A stretch of 64,000 nucleotides of DNA. Source: Beijerinckiaceae bacterium (GTDB lineage Bacteria > Pseudomonadota > Alphaproteobacteria > Rhizobiales > Beijerinckiaceae). A model generated the notes under the pieces. The model ran no database searches. It worked only from the letters and a program-made list of their open reading frames with translations, and was not told the DNA's origin. Made by a program: the position numbers and the translations under genes. Where the stretch lies: NCBI GenBank assembly GCA_027533425.1, contig JAPZUD010000004.1, positions 372,001 through 436,000 of the forward strand, read 5' to 3'. Numbering within the stretch: position 1 is the stretch's first letter; each line of letters starts with the position of its first letter. Positions 35,496-43,818 of this stretch are shown in pieces.

Positions 35496-36704
35496 TCAGA
35501 CGCGTTCGACGATCATCGCCGTGCCCATGCCATGGGCGACGCAGAGGGTGACGAGGCCGGTCGAGAGGTCGCGGCGCTCGAGTTCGTCGATCACCGTGCC
35601 CAGGATCATCGCCCCGGTCGCGCCGAGCGGATGGCCCATGGCGATGGCGCCGCCATTGACGTTGACCTTCGCCGGGTCGAGGTCGAAAGCCTGGAGATAG
35701 CGCAGCACGACAGCCGAGAAGGCCTCGTTGATCTCGATCAGATCGATGTCCTTGATCGACATGCCGGTCCGGGCGAGGAGCTTCTCGGTCACGTCGACCG
35801 GGCCCGTCAGCACGAGGGCGAGGTCTGAGCCGAGGCTGGCAAAGCCGCGGATGCGGGCGCGCGGCTTCAGGCCCGCCTTGCGACCGGCGGCCTTGTTGCC
35901 GACGAGCACGGCGGCCGCGCCATCGACGATGCCGGACGAATTGCCGGCATGGTGGACGTGATTGATGGTCTCGACTTCCGGATGGCCCTGGATGGCCACC
36001 GCATTGAAGCCGCCCTGCTCGCCCATCATGGCGAAGGACGCCTTCAGGCCGCCAAGCGTCTGCATGTCGGTATTCGGGCGGATCGTCTCGTCCTTGCCGA
36101 GGATGGTCAGGCCGTTGACATCGCGGACCGGAACCACCGATTTCGCGAAGCGACCCTCTTCCCAGGCCTTGGCGGCGCGCTTGTGGCTCTCGACGGCGAA
36201 GGCATCGACATCATCCCGCGTGAAACCGTATTTCGTGGCGATGAGGTCCGCCGCGACGCCTTGCGGCGAGAAATAGGACGGGATGGCTACGCTGGGATCG
36301 ACCGCCGGCAGCATGCCGGAGGCGCCCATGCCGACGCGGCTCATGGATTCGACGCCGCCGCCGATCACGATATCCTTCTGGCCGGCCATGACCTGGGCCG
36401 CCCCGAAGGCAACCGCATCAAGGCCGGAGGCGCAGAAGCGGTTGATCTGGATGCCGGGCACGCTCTCGCCGAAGCCGGCCGCGATGGCCGCCGAACGGGC
36501 GATGTCACCCGAGGCCTCGCCGACCGGATCGACGCAGCCAAGGACGACGTCGTCCACCAGCTTTGGATCAAGCCCGTTGCGCTTCTGGACCGCGCGCAGG
36601 GTCGTTTCGGCGAGGCGCACGGCCGTGACCTCGTGGAGCGAGCCATCGGCCTTGCCCTTGCCGCGCGGGGTCCGCACATGATCGTAGATGAAAGCTTCGG
36701 CCAT
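35496..36704 (-). CDS. fadA: Acetyl-CoA C-acyltransferase (thiolase)
   Basis: The 402-residue thiolase cleaves 3-ketoacyl-CoA to acetyl-CoA and a shortened acyl-CoA. The nucleophile Cys lies in INRFCASGLDAV (about residue 91). NEAFSAVVLR and GGAIAMGHPLGATGA hold the His residues, and the second active-site Cys is in the C-terminal TLCVAHGMGTAM, where the commoner CxGGGxG pattern is replaced by CVAHGMG. The ATG has GGGAGG 7 nt upstream. The frame is open far upstream, but that stretch is antisense to the dehydrogenase gene and is not coding. It lies between the acyl-CoA dehydrogenase and the multifunctional enzyme. Confidence 0.95.
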   Translation of the reverse strand: MAEAFIYDHVRTPRGKGKADGSLHEVTAVRLAETTLRAVQKRNGLDPKLVDDVVLGCVDPVGEASGDIARSAAIAAGFGESVPGIQINRFCASGLDAVAFGAAQVMAGQKDIVIGGGVESMSRVGMGASGMLPAVDPSVAIPSYFSPQGVAADLIATKYGFTRDDVDAFAVESHKRAAKAWEEGRFAKSVVPVRDVNGLTILGKDETIRPNTDMQTLGGLKASFAMMGEQGGFNAVAIQGHPEVETINHVHHAGNSSGIVDGAAAVLVGNKAAGRKAGLKPRARIRGFASLGSDLALVLTGPVDVTEKLLARTGMSIKDIDLIEINEAFSAVVLRYLQAFDLDPAKVNVNGGAIAMGHPLGATGAMILGTVIDELERRDLSTGLVTLCVAHGMGTAMIVERV

Positions 36705-36740
36705 CCTGGGCCTCCCTTGGGGTGAGTTCGGTTTTGGGCG

Positions 36741-36764
36741 GCGGTCCTTTGGAGGAAGGACCGC
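36741..36764. other. Intercistronic hairpin between acyl-CoA dehydrogenase and thiolase genes
   Basis: GCGGTCCTT-TGGAGG-AAGGACCGC is a perfect 9-bp stem with a 6-nt loop in the 77-nt gap. No T-run follows on the leftward strand, so it is more likely an mRNA-stability or partial attenuation element within the operon than a full terminator. Confidence 0.6.
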
Positions 36765-36781
36765 GCCGGATGTCGGTCCGA

Positions 36782-38578
36782 TCAGAAGCGATCGGCCGGG
36801 AGAGACATGATCGCATCTGCGCCCGAGGTGATGCGGGCGAGCTGGGCGCCGGTTTCCGGCAGCATGCGCTCGGCGAAGAAGCGGGCAAGGACCAGCTTGG
36901 TCTCGAGCCGCTCGGTCGAGCCATTCGCGCCTTCGGCCAGCTTTGCCTGCGCGGCCTTGACCTGCAGCGCCCACATATATCCGAGGGCGACGAGGCCGAA
37001 GAGATGCATGTAGTCGGTCGAGCCGGCGCCGGCATTGTCGGGCTTGGCCATGGCATTCTGCATGAACCACATCGTGGCCTGCTGGAGATGGCCGAGGCTC
37101 ATGCCGAGCGCGCCGAGCAGCGGCTTCATGCCTTCGTCGGCCTCGTTCGCCTTGATGAAGCCCTGCACCTCGTTGAAGAAGGCCATGACGGCGCGGCCGC
37201 CATCACGCGGGAGCTTGCGACCGACAAGGTCGAGCGCCTGGATGCCATTGGCGCCCTCATAGATCATGGCGATGCGGGCATCGCGCACGAACTGGCTCAT
37301 GCCCCATTCCTCGACATAGCCATGGCCGCCGAACATCTGCTGCGCCTTTACCGCGTTGTCGAAGCCGACATCGGTCAGCACACCCTTGAGCACCGGCGTC
37401 ATCAGGCCGAGATGGTCATCGGCTTCCTGCCGGGCCTTCGTATCCTCCGAGCGATGGGCGACATCGCTCTTCAGCGCCGTCCAGAGCACGAAGGCGCGGG
37501 CGGCCTCGTTGAAGGCGCGGATCGAAAGCAGGGTGCGGCGTACATCCGGATGGACGATGATCGGGTCAGCAGCCTTGGCCGGCTCCTTGGTGCCGGTGAG
37601 GGCGCGGCCCTGCAGGCGGTCCTTCGCATAGGCGACGGCGTTCTGATAGGCGACTTCCGACTGGGCAAGGCCCTGGATGGCGACGCCGAGGCGGGCTTCA
37701 TTCATCATCACGAACATCGCATTGAGGCCGCGATGCTCGGTGCCGACGAGCCAGCCGACCGCGCCGTCATAGTTCATGACGCAGGTGGCGTTGCCGTGGA
37801 TGCCCATCTTGTGCTCGATCGAGCCGCAGGAGACCGGGTTGCGGGCACCGAGGCTGCCATCCGGCTGCGGCATGAATTTCGGCACGACGAAAAGCGAGAT
37901 GCCCTTCACGCCTTCCGGTGCGCCTTCGATCCGGGCGAGGACGAGATGGATAATGTTCTCCGCCAGGTCATGCTCACCGGCAGAAATGAAGATCTTCGTG
38001 CCGGAAATCTTGTAGGTGCCATCGCCTTGCGGGACGGCCTTGGTCTTGATCAGGCCGAGATCGGTGCCGCAATGGGGCTCCGTGAGGTTCATCGTGCCGG
38101 ACCAGCTGCCGTCGATCATCTTCGGCAGGTAAGTCCGCTTGATCTCCGGCGAGGCATGCTCGTTGAGAGCCGCGATCGCGCCCATGGTCAGGCCGGGATA
38201 CATCGAGAACGCCATGTTCGCGGAGGAGGCGAATTCGTTCATGATGGCGCCGACCGTGTAGGGCAGCCCCTGCCCGCCATAGTCCGGATCCGCCGAGAGG
38301 CCGACCCAGCCGCCGCCGGTATAGGCGTCATAGGCTTCCTTGAAACCCTTCGGCGTGGTCACGCGGCCATCCTCGTGCCGCTTGCAGCCTTCGAGATCGC
38401 CGGAGCGGTTCACCGGGGCCAGCACTTCCTCGCAGAGCTTGGCGCCTTCCGAGAGGATCGCTTCCAGCATATCCGGCGAAAGGTCCGAGAAGCCGGGGAG
38501 ATTGCCGTATTTCTCGATGCCGAACACATCCTGGAGCAGGAACGTCACATCTTCGGTAGGGGCGCGATAGCTGGGCAT
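36782..38578 (-). CDS. Acyl-CoA dehydrogenase with C-terminal extension (DmdC/FadE-like)
   Basis: The 598-residue flavoprotein oxidises acyl-CoA to enoyl-CoA. It has the N-terminal helical domain, MNLTEPHCGTDLGLIKTKA, the FAD-contact GTKIFISAGEHD, and the C-terminal FGGHGYVEEWGMSQFVRDARIAMIYEGANGIQALDLVGRKL with the catalytic Glu. An extra C-terminal helical domain of about 110 residues follows, as in the AidB and DmdC relatives. Substrate chain length cannot be read from the sequence. It is the first gene of the operon with thiolase and the multifunctional enzyme, and GGAGGAAACCC lies directly before its ATG. An AT-rich promoter region precedes it. Confidence 0.94.
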   Translation of the reverse strand: MPSYRAPTEDVTFLLQDVFGIEKYGNLPGFSDLSPDMLEAILSEGAKLCEEVLAPVNRSGDLEGCKRHEDGRVTTPKGFKEAYDAYTGGGWVGLSADPDYGGQGLPYTVGAIMNEFASSANMAFSMYPGLTMGAIAALNEHASPEIKRTYLPKMIDGSWSGTMNLTEPHCGTDLGLIKTKAVPQGDGTYKISGTKIFISAGEHDLAENIIHLVLARIEGAPEGVKGISLFVVPKFMPQPDGSLGARNPVSCGSIEHKMGIHGNATCVMNYDGAVGWLVGTEHRGLNAMFVMMNEARLGVAIQGLAQSEVAYQNAVAYAKDRLQGRALTGTKEPAKAADPIIVHPDVRRTLLSIRAFNEAARAFVLWTALKSDVAHRSEDTKARQEADDHLGLMTPVLKGVLTDVGFDNAVKAQQMFGGHGYVEEWGMSQFVRDARIAMIYEGANGIQALDLVGRKLPRDGGRAVMAFFNEVQGFIKANEADEGMKPLLGALGMSLGHLQQATMWFMQNAMAKPDNAGAGSTDYMHLFGLVALGYMWALQVKAAQAKLAEGANGSTERLETKLVLARFFAERMLPETGAQLARITSGADAIMSLPADRF

Positions 38579-38618
38579 GGGTTTCCTCCGGCACGATCTA
38601 GGGTCGGTGCATATTGTT

Positions 38619-38647
38619 CACATATAAACTATCTCGCAGGTTGGCAA
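38619..38647 (-). promoter_or_regulatory. Candidate sigma-70 promoter of the beta-oxidation operon
   Basis: On the leftward strand TTGCCA (38642-38647) and TATGTG (38619-38624) are separated by 17 nt, within an AT-rich patch upstream of the acyl-CoA dehydrogenase gene. The -35 hexamer is good and the -10 hexamer is weak. ATAT direct and inverted elements around the -10 could hold an operator. Confidence 0.4.
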
Positions 38648-38711
38648 GAGGCTTTTTCAGTCAGCGTTGCGGAAATCTGGTCAAAACCAAGGAGAAACTG
38701 CAAAGGCGGGT

Positions 38712-38742
38712 AAAAAACAGGGGCAATGCCTGGCATTGCCCC
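38712..38742 (-). terminator. Strong intrinsic terminator after the flagellin-like gene
   Basis: GGGGCAATG-CCTGG-CATTGCCCC is a perfect 9-bp stem (11-1-11 symmetric), 27 nt past the stop of the flagellin-like gene. On the leftward strand it is followed by TGTTTTTTA. It insulates this gene from the downstream region. Confidence 0.88.
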
Positions 38743-38769
38743 CGCTTCTTCGCCCCGTTTTGCCGACTT

Positions 38770-39654
38770 TCAGAACAGGCGCAACACGCTCCCTTCGGCC
38801 TGTTTCGCCAGGCCCAGCGTCGTGGAGGCCAGTTGCTGACGGGCCGCGAGCGCGACCAGCCGAACTGCCTCTTCGTCGTGGTTTGACGGGAGCGGTAAAT
38901 CCGGGCCCGTATCGATCGGCTTTACCCTGTCCCGGGCAAAATCTGTCTGGGCCCTGACCGCCAGCAGCGCTGACCGGAATGTCGAGGACTGGTTGCGCAG
39001 GCGAGCCAGCGCCTCGGGCAGGCAAGAAAGTGAAGCATGGATGTCCGCATCGGATTGCCAGGAATGGGCGGCGGGTTTCACCCCGAGCCCTTCGGCGTGG
39101 AACCGGACGCCCGCCACAAGGATCGAGCCTCCCCTGCTGTCATTGAACCGCACCGTGAGGGTGCCGTCATCGAGCAGGTTGATGCCATCACGGCCCGAAC
39201 CTGCCGCTACCTGGTCGATCTGCCCGCGCAGCAGGTCGAACCGCGCCGCCATGTCGTACCGGCTTGCAATCATGCCGACGACAGCCTCGATCTCCGCCCC
39301 GCCTGTCGGGACCTTTGCATGATCGCCCGTGATCCCGGGTGGTGCAGAGGGGGCCTCCAGTGCCTGCCGGGCCAGCGCCTCGGCGGCTTCGATCAGCCTT
39401 GTCAGGGCTTTGATGCCCCTCTCCGCCGACCCGATGACCTTGCTGGCCTGCCCGAAGGAATCCAGAATCAGGAACAGGTCGCGCGCGCTGCTCGAAAGCC
39501 CTGACGACTGGAAAACGTCTATGGAGGGGTCAGGTGCGGCGCTGACCTGGTTGCCGACTGCCGGCTTGTGTTGCTGTGCCGGGCGGGTGGAGTGGGGTGG
39601 TCTGCTCGTGGCACCGCGCTGCGGAAAGCCCGGCGAGAGTGCAATGTCGGCCAT
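38770..39654 (-). CDS. Atypical short flagellin-like protein
   Basis: The 294-residue protein matches flagellins in its C-terminal half. LRNQSSTFRSALLAVRAQTDFARD is followed by an acidic spacer and DEEAVRLVALAARQQLASTTLGLAKQAEGSVLRLF, the usual D0 helix ending in LRLF. A central block, GRDGINLLDDGTLTVRFND, is also flagellin-like. The first 55 residues are Pro/Gln/Arg-rich and lack the canonical N-terminal D0 helix, so normal filament assembly is doubtful. It may be a minor flagellin or a hook-associated variant. AAGGTG precedes the ATG. No other flagellar gene is present in the window. Confidence 0.78.
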   Translation of the reverse strand: MADIALSPGFPQRGATSRPPHSTRPAQQHKPAVGNQVSAAPDPSIDVFQSSGLSSSARDLFLILDSFGQASKVIGSAERGIKALTRLIEAAEALARQALEAPSAPPGITGDHAKVPTGGAEIEAVVGMIASRYDMAARFDLLRGQIDQVAAGSGRDGINLLDDGTLTVRFNDSRGGSILVAGVRFHAEGLGVKPAAHSWQSDADIHASLSCLPEALARLRNQSSTFRSALLAVRAQTDFARDRVKPIDTGPDLPLPSNHDEEAVRLVALAARQQLASTTLGLAKQAEGSVLRLF

Positions 39655-39700
39655 AATGGCACCTTTCTGGCAATGGAATGGTCAGGCAATGGTGTCAACG

Positions 39701-39719
39701 CGAGCCGGATACCGGCTCG
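39701..39719. other. Perfect hairpin in the 5' region of the flagellin-like gene
   Basis: CGAGCCGG-ATA-CCGGCTCG is a perfect 8-bp stem with a 3-nt loop, 46 nt upstream of the start codon. If transcribed it forms a leader hairpin. In Caulobacter the FlbT protein acts on flagellin mRNA leaders, so a post-transcriptional role is conceivable, but this is inference. Confidence 0.5.
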
Positions 39720-39748
39720 AGGTACTCTGACAGTGCTACTCTAGGTTG

Positions 39749-39763
39749 TAAATTCCTAATTAA
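39749..39763 (-). promoter_or_regulatory. CtrA-like site upstream of the flagellin-like gene
   Basis: On the leftward strand TTAA-TTAGGAA-TTTA fits the CtrA consensus TTAA-N7-TTAA with one mismatch, 95-109 nt before the start codon, in a distinctly AT-rich stretch. CtrA controls flagellar and cell-cycle genes in alphaproteobacteria. Confidence 0.45.
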
Positions 39764-39906
39764 TCGTTGAAATTGCGCTTGCGCGTTTATGCACTCTGAG
39801 ATTGTATGGCTTCGGGATGGATTCGTGCATCGCTTCCGAGCATTCAGATCCCGATATGGCCTGTATTTTTGATAAATTGCCGAATAATCTAATTTATTGG
39901 TGCATC

Positions 39907-40104
39907 ATGATTAATGAACGTGAGATCATCAAGAATATCATTGACTTTGGATTTCTTATAAAATCGCAACTGCATTCCGAAGATACGGAGATGCTGCGCT
40001 CCATTCTCTCGATCATGATCATGGAATGCGAGGATCTGGTCGAGATCATCGAGGAGCAGCGAGACAACCTCGGCCCGGCGAGAGGCCGGAGAAGCGAGAA
40101 TTGA
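39907..40104 (+). CDS. Small acidic helical protein of unknown function
   Basis: The ATG at 39907 gives a 65-residue product beginning MINEREIIKNII. It is predicted largely helical, with acidic ends (SEDTEMLRSILSIMIMECED, then EIIEEQRDN). The first half uses AT-rich codons, but the second half has strongly GC-ending codons typical of this genome, which argues for real coding. No good ribosome site precedes this ATG; in-frame starts at 39817 or a TTG at 39802 would lengthen it. I recognise no family. It lies between the flagellin-like and PodJ-like genes in the AT-rich island. Confidence 0.5.
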   Translation: MINEREIIKNIIDFGFLIKSQLHSEDTEMLRSILSIMIMECEDLVEIIEEQRDNLGPARGRRSEN

Positions 40105-40156
40105 GTGCCCTTGGCCCGGGAGCTCTTCGGCGGCGCGGCAAAAAAAGGACCAGCGG

Positions 40157-40173
40157 TTAAGACGATGTTTACC
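40157..40173 (+). promoter_or_regulatory. CtrA-like site upstream of the PodJ-like gene
   Basis: TTAA-GACGATG-TTTACC matches TTAA-N7-TTAACC with one mismatch, 120-136 nt before the podJ-like start. It is followed by ATAACCC and A-rich sequence that could hold the core promoter. PodJ expression is cell-cycle controlled in Caulobacter, which fits. Confidence 0.5.
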
Positions 40174-40292
40174 ATAACCCGGAAAAGCTTCTGCAAGTGG
40201 AAATAGCTTGATTCCTCGATCCGGAATCGGGCTTCGCCACCAAGAACTGAGGGCAGGGCTGCCGCAGGCGGCATCGGGAAGCGAGTCCGGAA

Positions 40293-43200
40293 ATGGCGAA
40301 TGCATTGCCGTGGAGTGTGCGAGGGATTGACCCGGATATCCGGGAGCAGGCCGTCGAGGCGGCTCATCGCTCAGGCATGTCGGTCGGGCAATGGCTCAAT
40401 CAGGTGCTCGCCGGCAATCTCGACGAGGATGACGAGGAAGACGATACTTATTTCGCCCGCAACCGCCAGGCTTCGCGGCGTCGGCCACGCCGCGCCGACC
40501 AATTGGGGGAAAGGCTCGAGCGGCTGGCACAGGGTACGCGCGCTGCCGGCCCGGTACGCGGCCAGGACGCCCTGCCGGACACACCCCGTATCCTCGACCT
40601 GATCGAGAACGCCGTCCAGGCGATCGAGCGGCTCGAGCGTCGCCAGAGCAGCGGTGGCCATCCTGGTCCTTCCGGTCGGACGACCGATGATACGCTGGTC
40701 GAGGCCCTGCGCAGTTTCGAACGCCGCCTTGAGCAGATGGCGCCGTCCCGTCCCAGCCCGATGGCCTCCGTATCGGCGCCTGTGATGGCGCGGGCCAGCC
40801 ATGCCGCGGACCCCGATCCCGCGTTCACACAGACTCTTGCCGAGATCGAGGCGCGTCGCCGTAGCCTTGATGGGGACGTCCCCTCGGCCCGGCCGCAGAC
40901 GGCCGCCCCGGTCAGCGGGAACGCCATCGAGGCGATGAGCCAGCAACTCAACGCGCTGGTCGGCCGCATCGACGAAATGCGGACGGAGCGCCGGCCAGAA
41001 GACAATGCCCTGCGGGCGCGCCTGGATGATCTCGCCAGCCGTATCTCGGAATGGCGTGATACGCCGTCGGATTCGATCGCCGCCCTGCGCGCGGAGATCG
41101 GGACTCTGTCGGACACGCTTGCCGCCCTCTCGCCGGGCCGTCTGGCAACGACTTTGGAGGATGCGTTCGCGCGGACAACCGAACGCGCGATCCGGGCGCA
41201 GGCCGGCGACGGCGACCGCGTTCTCGAATCCCTCGGCCGCCTCAACGAGGACGTTCGCGCCGTCATGCGCGAACTGACCGACAATCGGGTCTCGGAACGG
41301 CTGGGCCACGAACTTGGCAATCTCTCCAAGCGCCTCGACATTGTCGCGAATTCAGTCGGCGGGCAGCGGCTGGACGACCTTGCGAGCGATCTGCAGGCGG
41401 TGCGTAGCATGGTCGAGCAGGCCGCGCGGTCGAACCCTGCCGACCAGATGGCCCGCAAGCTCGACGAACTCAGCCGGAAGCTGGACCGTCAGGATGACAA
41501 GGGTGTCCTTTCCGCGATCGATGCGCTGAACGATCAGGTCCGGGCGCTCGCAGGGGGCGGCATCAAGGGGCTGGAAAGCCGCCTCGCCGAGATGACACGC
41601 GAGATGAAGAAGCTGGCGGCGGACAAGCAGCCGCTGCCGCAGATGAATGCCATCGCCGATCGCCTCGAGCGGATCGACCGGATCCTCGACCATCGGCCGG
41701 ATTCGACTCTTGGCGGCCTGGAAGCGATCGCGCAGTCACTGGAAACGATCAGCGGCAAGCTGGATCGTGAAACCACCGCGCCCGATCCGGACGTTGCGGC
41801 AATGCTGTCTGACCTGTCGGCCCGCTTCGACCAGTTGCAGGCCCAGTCGCCCGATACGCGCTCGCTTGACCGCCTGCAGGATGAAGTCGCCCGGGTTTTC
41901 CAGAAGCTCGACCAGATGGGCGGCGCCCCGGCCGGGCTCGACACACTCGAGCGCAGCGTTTCCGACCTGTTCGCACGGATTGACCAGACCCGGCAGGACA
42001 TGAGGGATATGGCCGAACGGGCGGCCCTCCAGGCAGCCGAGCAGGCCGTCAGGAATGCCCCGCGCGACGAAGCGAACGACACGCTGGCTGCTGAAGGGCT
42101 GCTGCTGATCAAGCGGGATCTGAACGAGTTCAAGACCGCCCAGACCGAAGCCGAACGCCGGACCCGCAGCACGCTGGAAGCGCTGCACGGAACGCTGGAA
42201 GGCATCGTTTCCAAACTCGGGCAGATCGAGACGGCAAAGGCCGACATTCGTCCCGCTCCCGCTTCGGCGCCGCATGTCGAACCGCCCGCACGCCCCGAGC
42301 CGGCGGCGGCGCGCGAGGCGTCGGCTGCCGTGCGCCGCGAACCCGCCATGGACGTTGCGAAGCGGCCGGACCCGGCGGGCCGGTCGGCCGAGACACCGCC
42401 GCGGGCCGACCTGGAATCCGACCTGCCGCTGGAACCGGGCATCTCCCCCGGCAGCCCCGCTGCGGCCGCTTCGCTGGATCCCCGGAACCAGTTCCTGGCC
42501 ATGGCACGCCGGGCAGCACAGGCTGCCCATGCCAGCAGCGAGGCCATCCTCGCCGAGGACGCCAAGCCCACGAAGGGCGTCAGGGCAAAGCAGCTTGCTG
42601 CCGGAGGTTCCTCCTTTATCACGCGGGCGAGGAAGCCGATCCTTCTCGGACTTGCCGCGCTGATCTTCTCGATCGGCGCGCTCAAGGTCCTGACAGGCCG
42701 GATGGGCCAGAGCGAGGATATCGTGGCGCCGATGCCGCCGAAACCGGCTGTTTCGACACCTGCACCTGCACCTGCACCTGCACCGGTTCCGGTGCCTGCC
42801 CGCCCGGCGGATGTCGAGTCTCGCGAGACGAAGGATGATCCGCAGAATACCGGCTCGACAACCCGGCGCGCGCCGCCGGTCGAGCAGCAATCCCTGCCGA
42901 CGATCCAGCCCAACGGAATGATGACCCTGCCGGGCAACAAGCGCGGCCAGCGGCTTTCGGATACCAGTGCGGTCACCCAGACCGATCCTGTCACCGTCGG
43001 CAGCATTGCCGCTGACGGGACGTCGAAGCCGATCGAAACAGGCCGCGCTGTCATCAACGAGCTGATCGGCCTTTCTGCGCTCAAGGGCCAGGACAAGCTT
43101 CGTGACGCCGCCCTTCAGGGGAGCCATGCTGCCTGGTTCGAGATCGGCGTCCGCTATGCCGACGGGAAGGGCGTCCCGCGGGATGGCAAGCTGGCGGCGC

Positions 43201-43715
43201 GCTGGTTCGAGCAGGCCGCGCTTGCGGGCCATGGCCCGTCGCAATACCGCCTTGGCAGCCTCTACCGTGAAGGCAAGGTCCTGCCGAAAGAGCCGACACT
43301 CGCCTTCCAGTGGTTTGACCGGGCTGCGGCACAGGGCCATGTGCTTGCCATGCACAATGCCGCCGTGCTCCTTGCCGAGGGCGTGCACGGTGCGCCGGAT
43401 TATGCGGGTGCGGCGCTCTGGTTCAAGCGTGCCGCGGAGCACGGAATCAAGGACAGCCAGTTCAACGTTGCGATCCTGTTCGCCCGCGGCCTCGGCGTGA
43501 ATCAGGATCTCGCGGAATCCTATCGTTGGTTCGCCATCGCGGCCCTCCAGGGGGATCCCGATGCCGGCAAGAAGCGCGACGACATTGCTGCCCGGCTGAC
43601 CAAGGAACAGATCAGCCGGGAAAACGAGCGGGTCAAGGCCTTTAAGCCGATCCCGGCCAATGCCGCAGCGAACGATCCGGGCCAGTGGGACAAGCCGGCC
43701 CGCCAGGGCACCTGA
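40293..43715 (+). CDS. PodJ-like polar localisation protein with Sel1 repeats
   Basis: The 1140-residue protein starts with the typical LPWSVRGIDPDIREQAVEAAHRSGMSVGQWLNQ region. About 650 residues of Ala/Asp/Arg/Leu-rich coiled coil follow (to about residue 660), then a Pro/Ala-rich disordered linker and one membrane helix (ILLGLAALIFSIGALKVL, about 782-800). The periplasmic part has a low-complexity TPAPAPAPAPVPVPA stretch and three or four Sel1-like repeats (GSHAAWFEIGVRYADGKGV, LAARWFEQAALAGHGPSQYRLG and later copies, about 930-1100). This is the PodJ architecture: cytoplasmic scaffold, single membrane pass and periplasmic Sel1 domain. It probably marks a cell pole for pili, holdfast or polar growth factors. 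Confidence 0.93.
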   Translation: MANALPWSVRGIDPDIREQAVEAAHRSGMSVGQWLNQVLAGNLDEDDEEDDTYFARNRQASRRRPRRADQLGERLERLAQGTRAAGPVRGQDALPDTPRILDLIENAVQAIERLERRQSSGGHPGPSGRTTDDTLVEALRSFERRLEQMAPSRPSPMASVSAPVMARASHAADPDPAFTQTLAEIEARRRSLDGDVPSARPQTAAPVSGNAIEAMSQQLNALVGRIDEMRTERRPEDNALRARLDDLASRISEWRDTPSDSIAALRAEIGTLSDTLAALSPGRLATTLEDAFARTTERAIRAQAGDGDRVLESLGRLNEDVRAVMRELTDNRVSERLGHELGNLSKRLDIVANSVGGQRLDDLASDLQAVRSMVEQAARSNPADQMARKLDELSRKLDRQDDKGVLSAIDALNDQVRALAGGGIKGLESRLAEMTREMKKLAADKQPLPQMNAIADRLERIDRILDHRPDSTLGGLEAIAQSLETISGKLDRETTAPDPDVAAMLSDLSARFDQLQAQSPDTRSLDRLQDEVARVFQKLDQMGGAPAGLDTLERSVSDLFARIDQTRQDMRDMAERAALQAAEQAVRNAPRDEANDTLAAEGLLLIKRDLNEFKTAQTEAERRTRSTLEALHGTLEGIVSKLGQIETAKADIRPAPASAPHVEPPARPEPAAAREASAAVRREPAMDVAKRPDPAGRSAETPPRADLESDLPLEPGISPGSPAAAASLDPRNQFLAMARRAAQAAHASSEAILAEDAKPTKGVRAKQLAAGGSSFITRARKPILLGLAALIFSIGALKVLTGRMGQSEDIVAPMPPKPAVSTPAPAPAPAPVPVPARPADVESRETKDDPQNTGSTTRRAPPVEQQSLPTIQPNGMMTLPGNKRGQRLSDTSAVTQTDPVTVGSIAADGTSKPIETGRAVINELIGLSALKGQDKLRDAALQGSHAAWFEIGVRYADGKGVPRDGKLAARWFEQAALAGHGPSQYRLGSLYREGKVLPKEPTLAFQWFDRAAAQGHVLAMHNAAVLLAEGVHGAPDYAGAALWFKRAAEHGIKDSQFNVAILFARGLGVNQDLAESYRWFAIAALQGDPDAGKKRDDIAARLTKEQISRENERVKAFKPIPANAAANDPGQWDKPARQGT
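42757..42784 (+). repeat. In-frame hexanucleotide tandem repeat in the PodJ-like gene
   Basis: The unit CACCTG occurs four times perfectly (42757-42780) plus a partial fifth, coding for alternating Ala-Pro just after the membrane helix. Slippage would add or remove two residues without a frameshift. Confidence 0.8.
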
Positions 43716-43818
43716 TCGATCGGGCGGGACCCAACATCTCCGGTTGACGTTCGCGCCAGCCGGACCCAGAAGGGGCCGGGATGCCTGTACGCGACATGCG
43801 TCCCGGACGCGGTGCCGC

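Noticed and set aside
32747-35551. A 934-codon rightward open frame
   Set aside because: It is antisense to the multifunctional beta-oxidation gene and the thioesterase gene, both of which have clear catalytic motifs.
36741-36764. Terminator ending transcription before the thiolase gene
   Set aside because: The stem is perfect but lacks a T-run on the transcribed strand, and the three beta-oxidation genes form a sensible operon.
36722-38713. A 663-codon rightward open frame
   Set aside because: It is antisense to the acyl-CoA dehydrogenase gene; composition is typical of a codon-position shadow.
39655-40292. Horizontal acquisition of the AT-rich region
   Set aside because: The low GC is confined to intergenic promoter DNA and half of one small gene. 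There is no mobile element, tRNA or direct repeat at the borders, and the flanking genes have normal composition.
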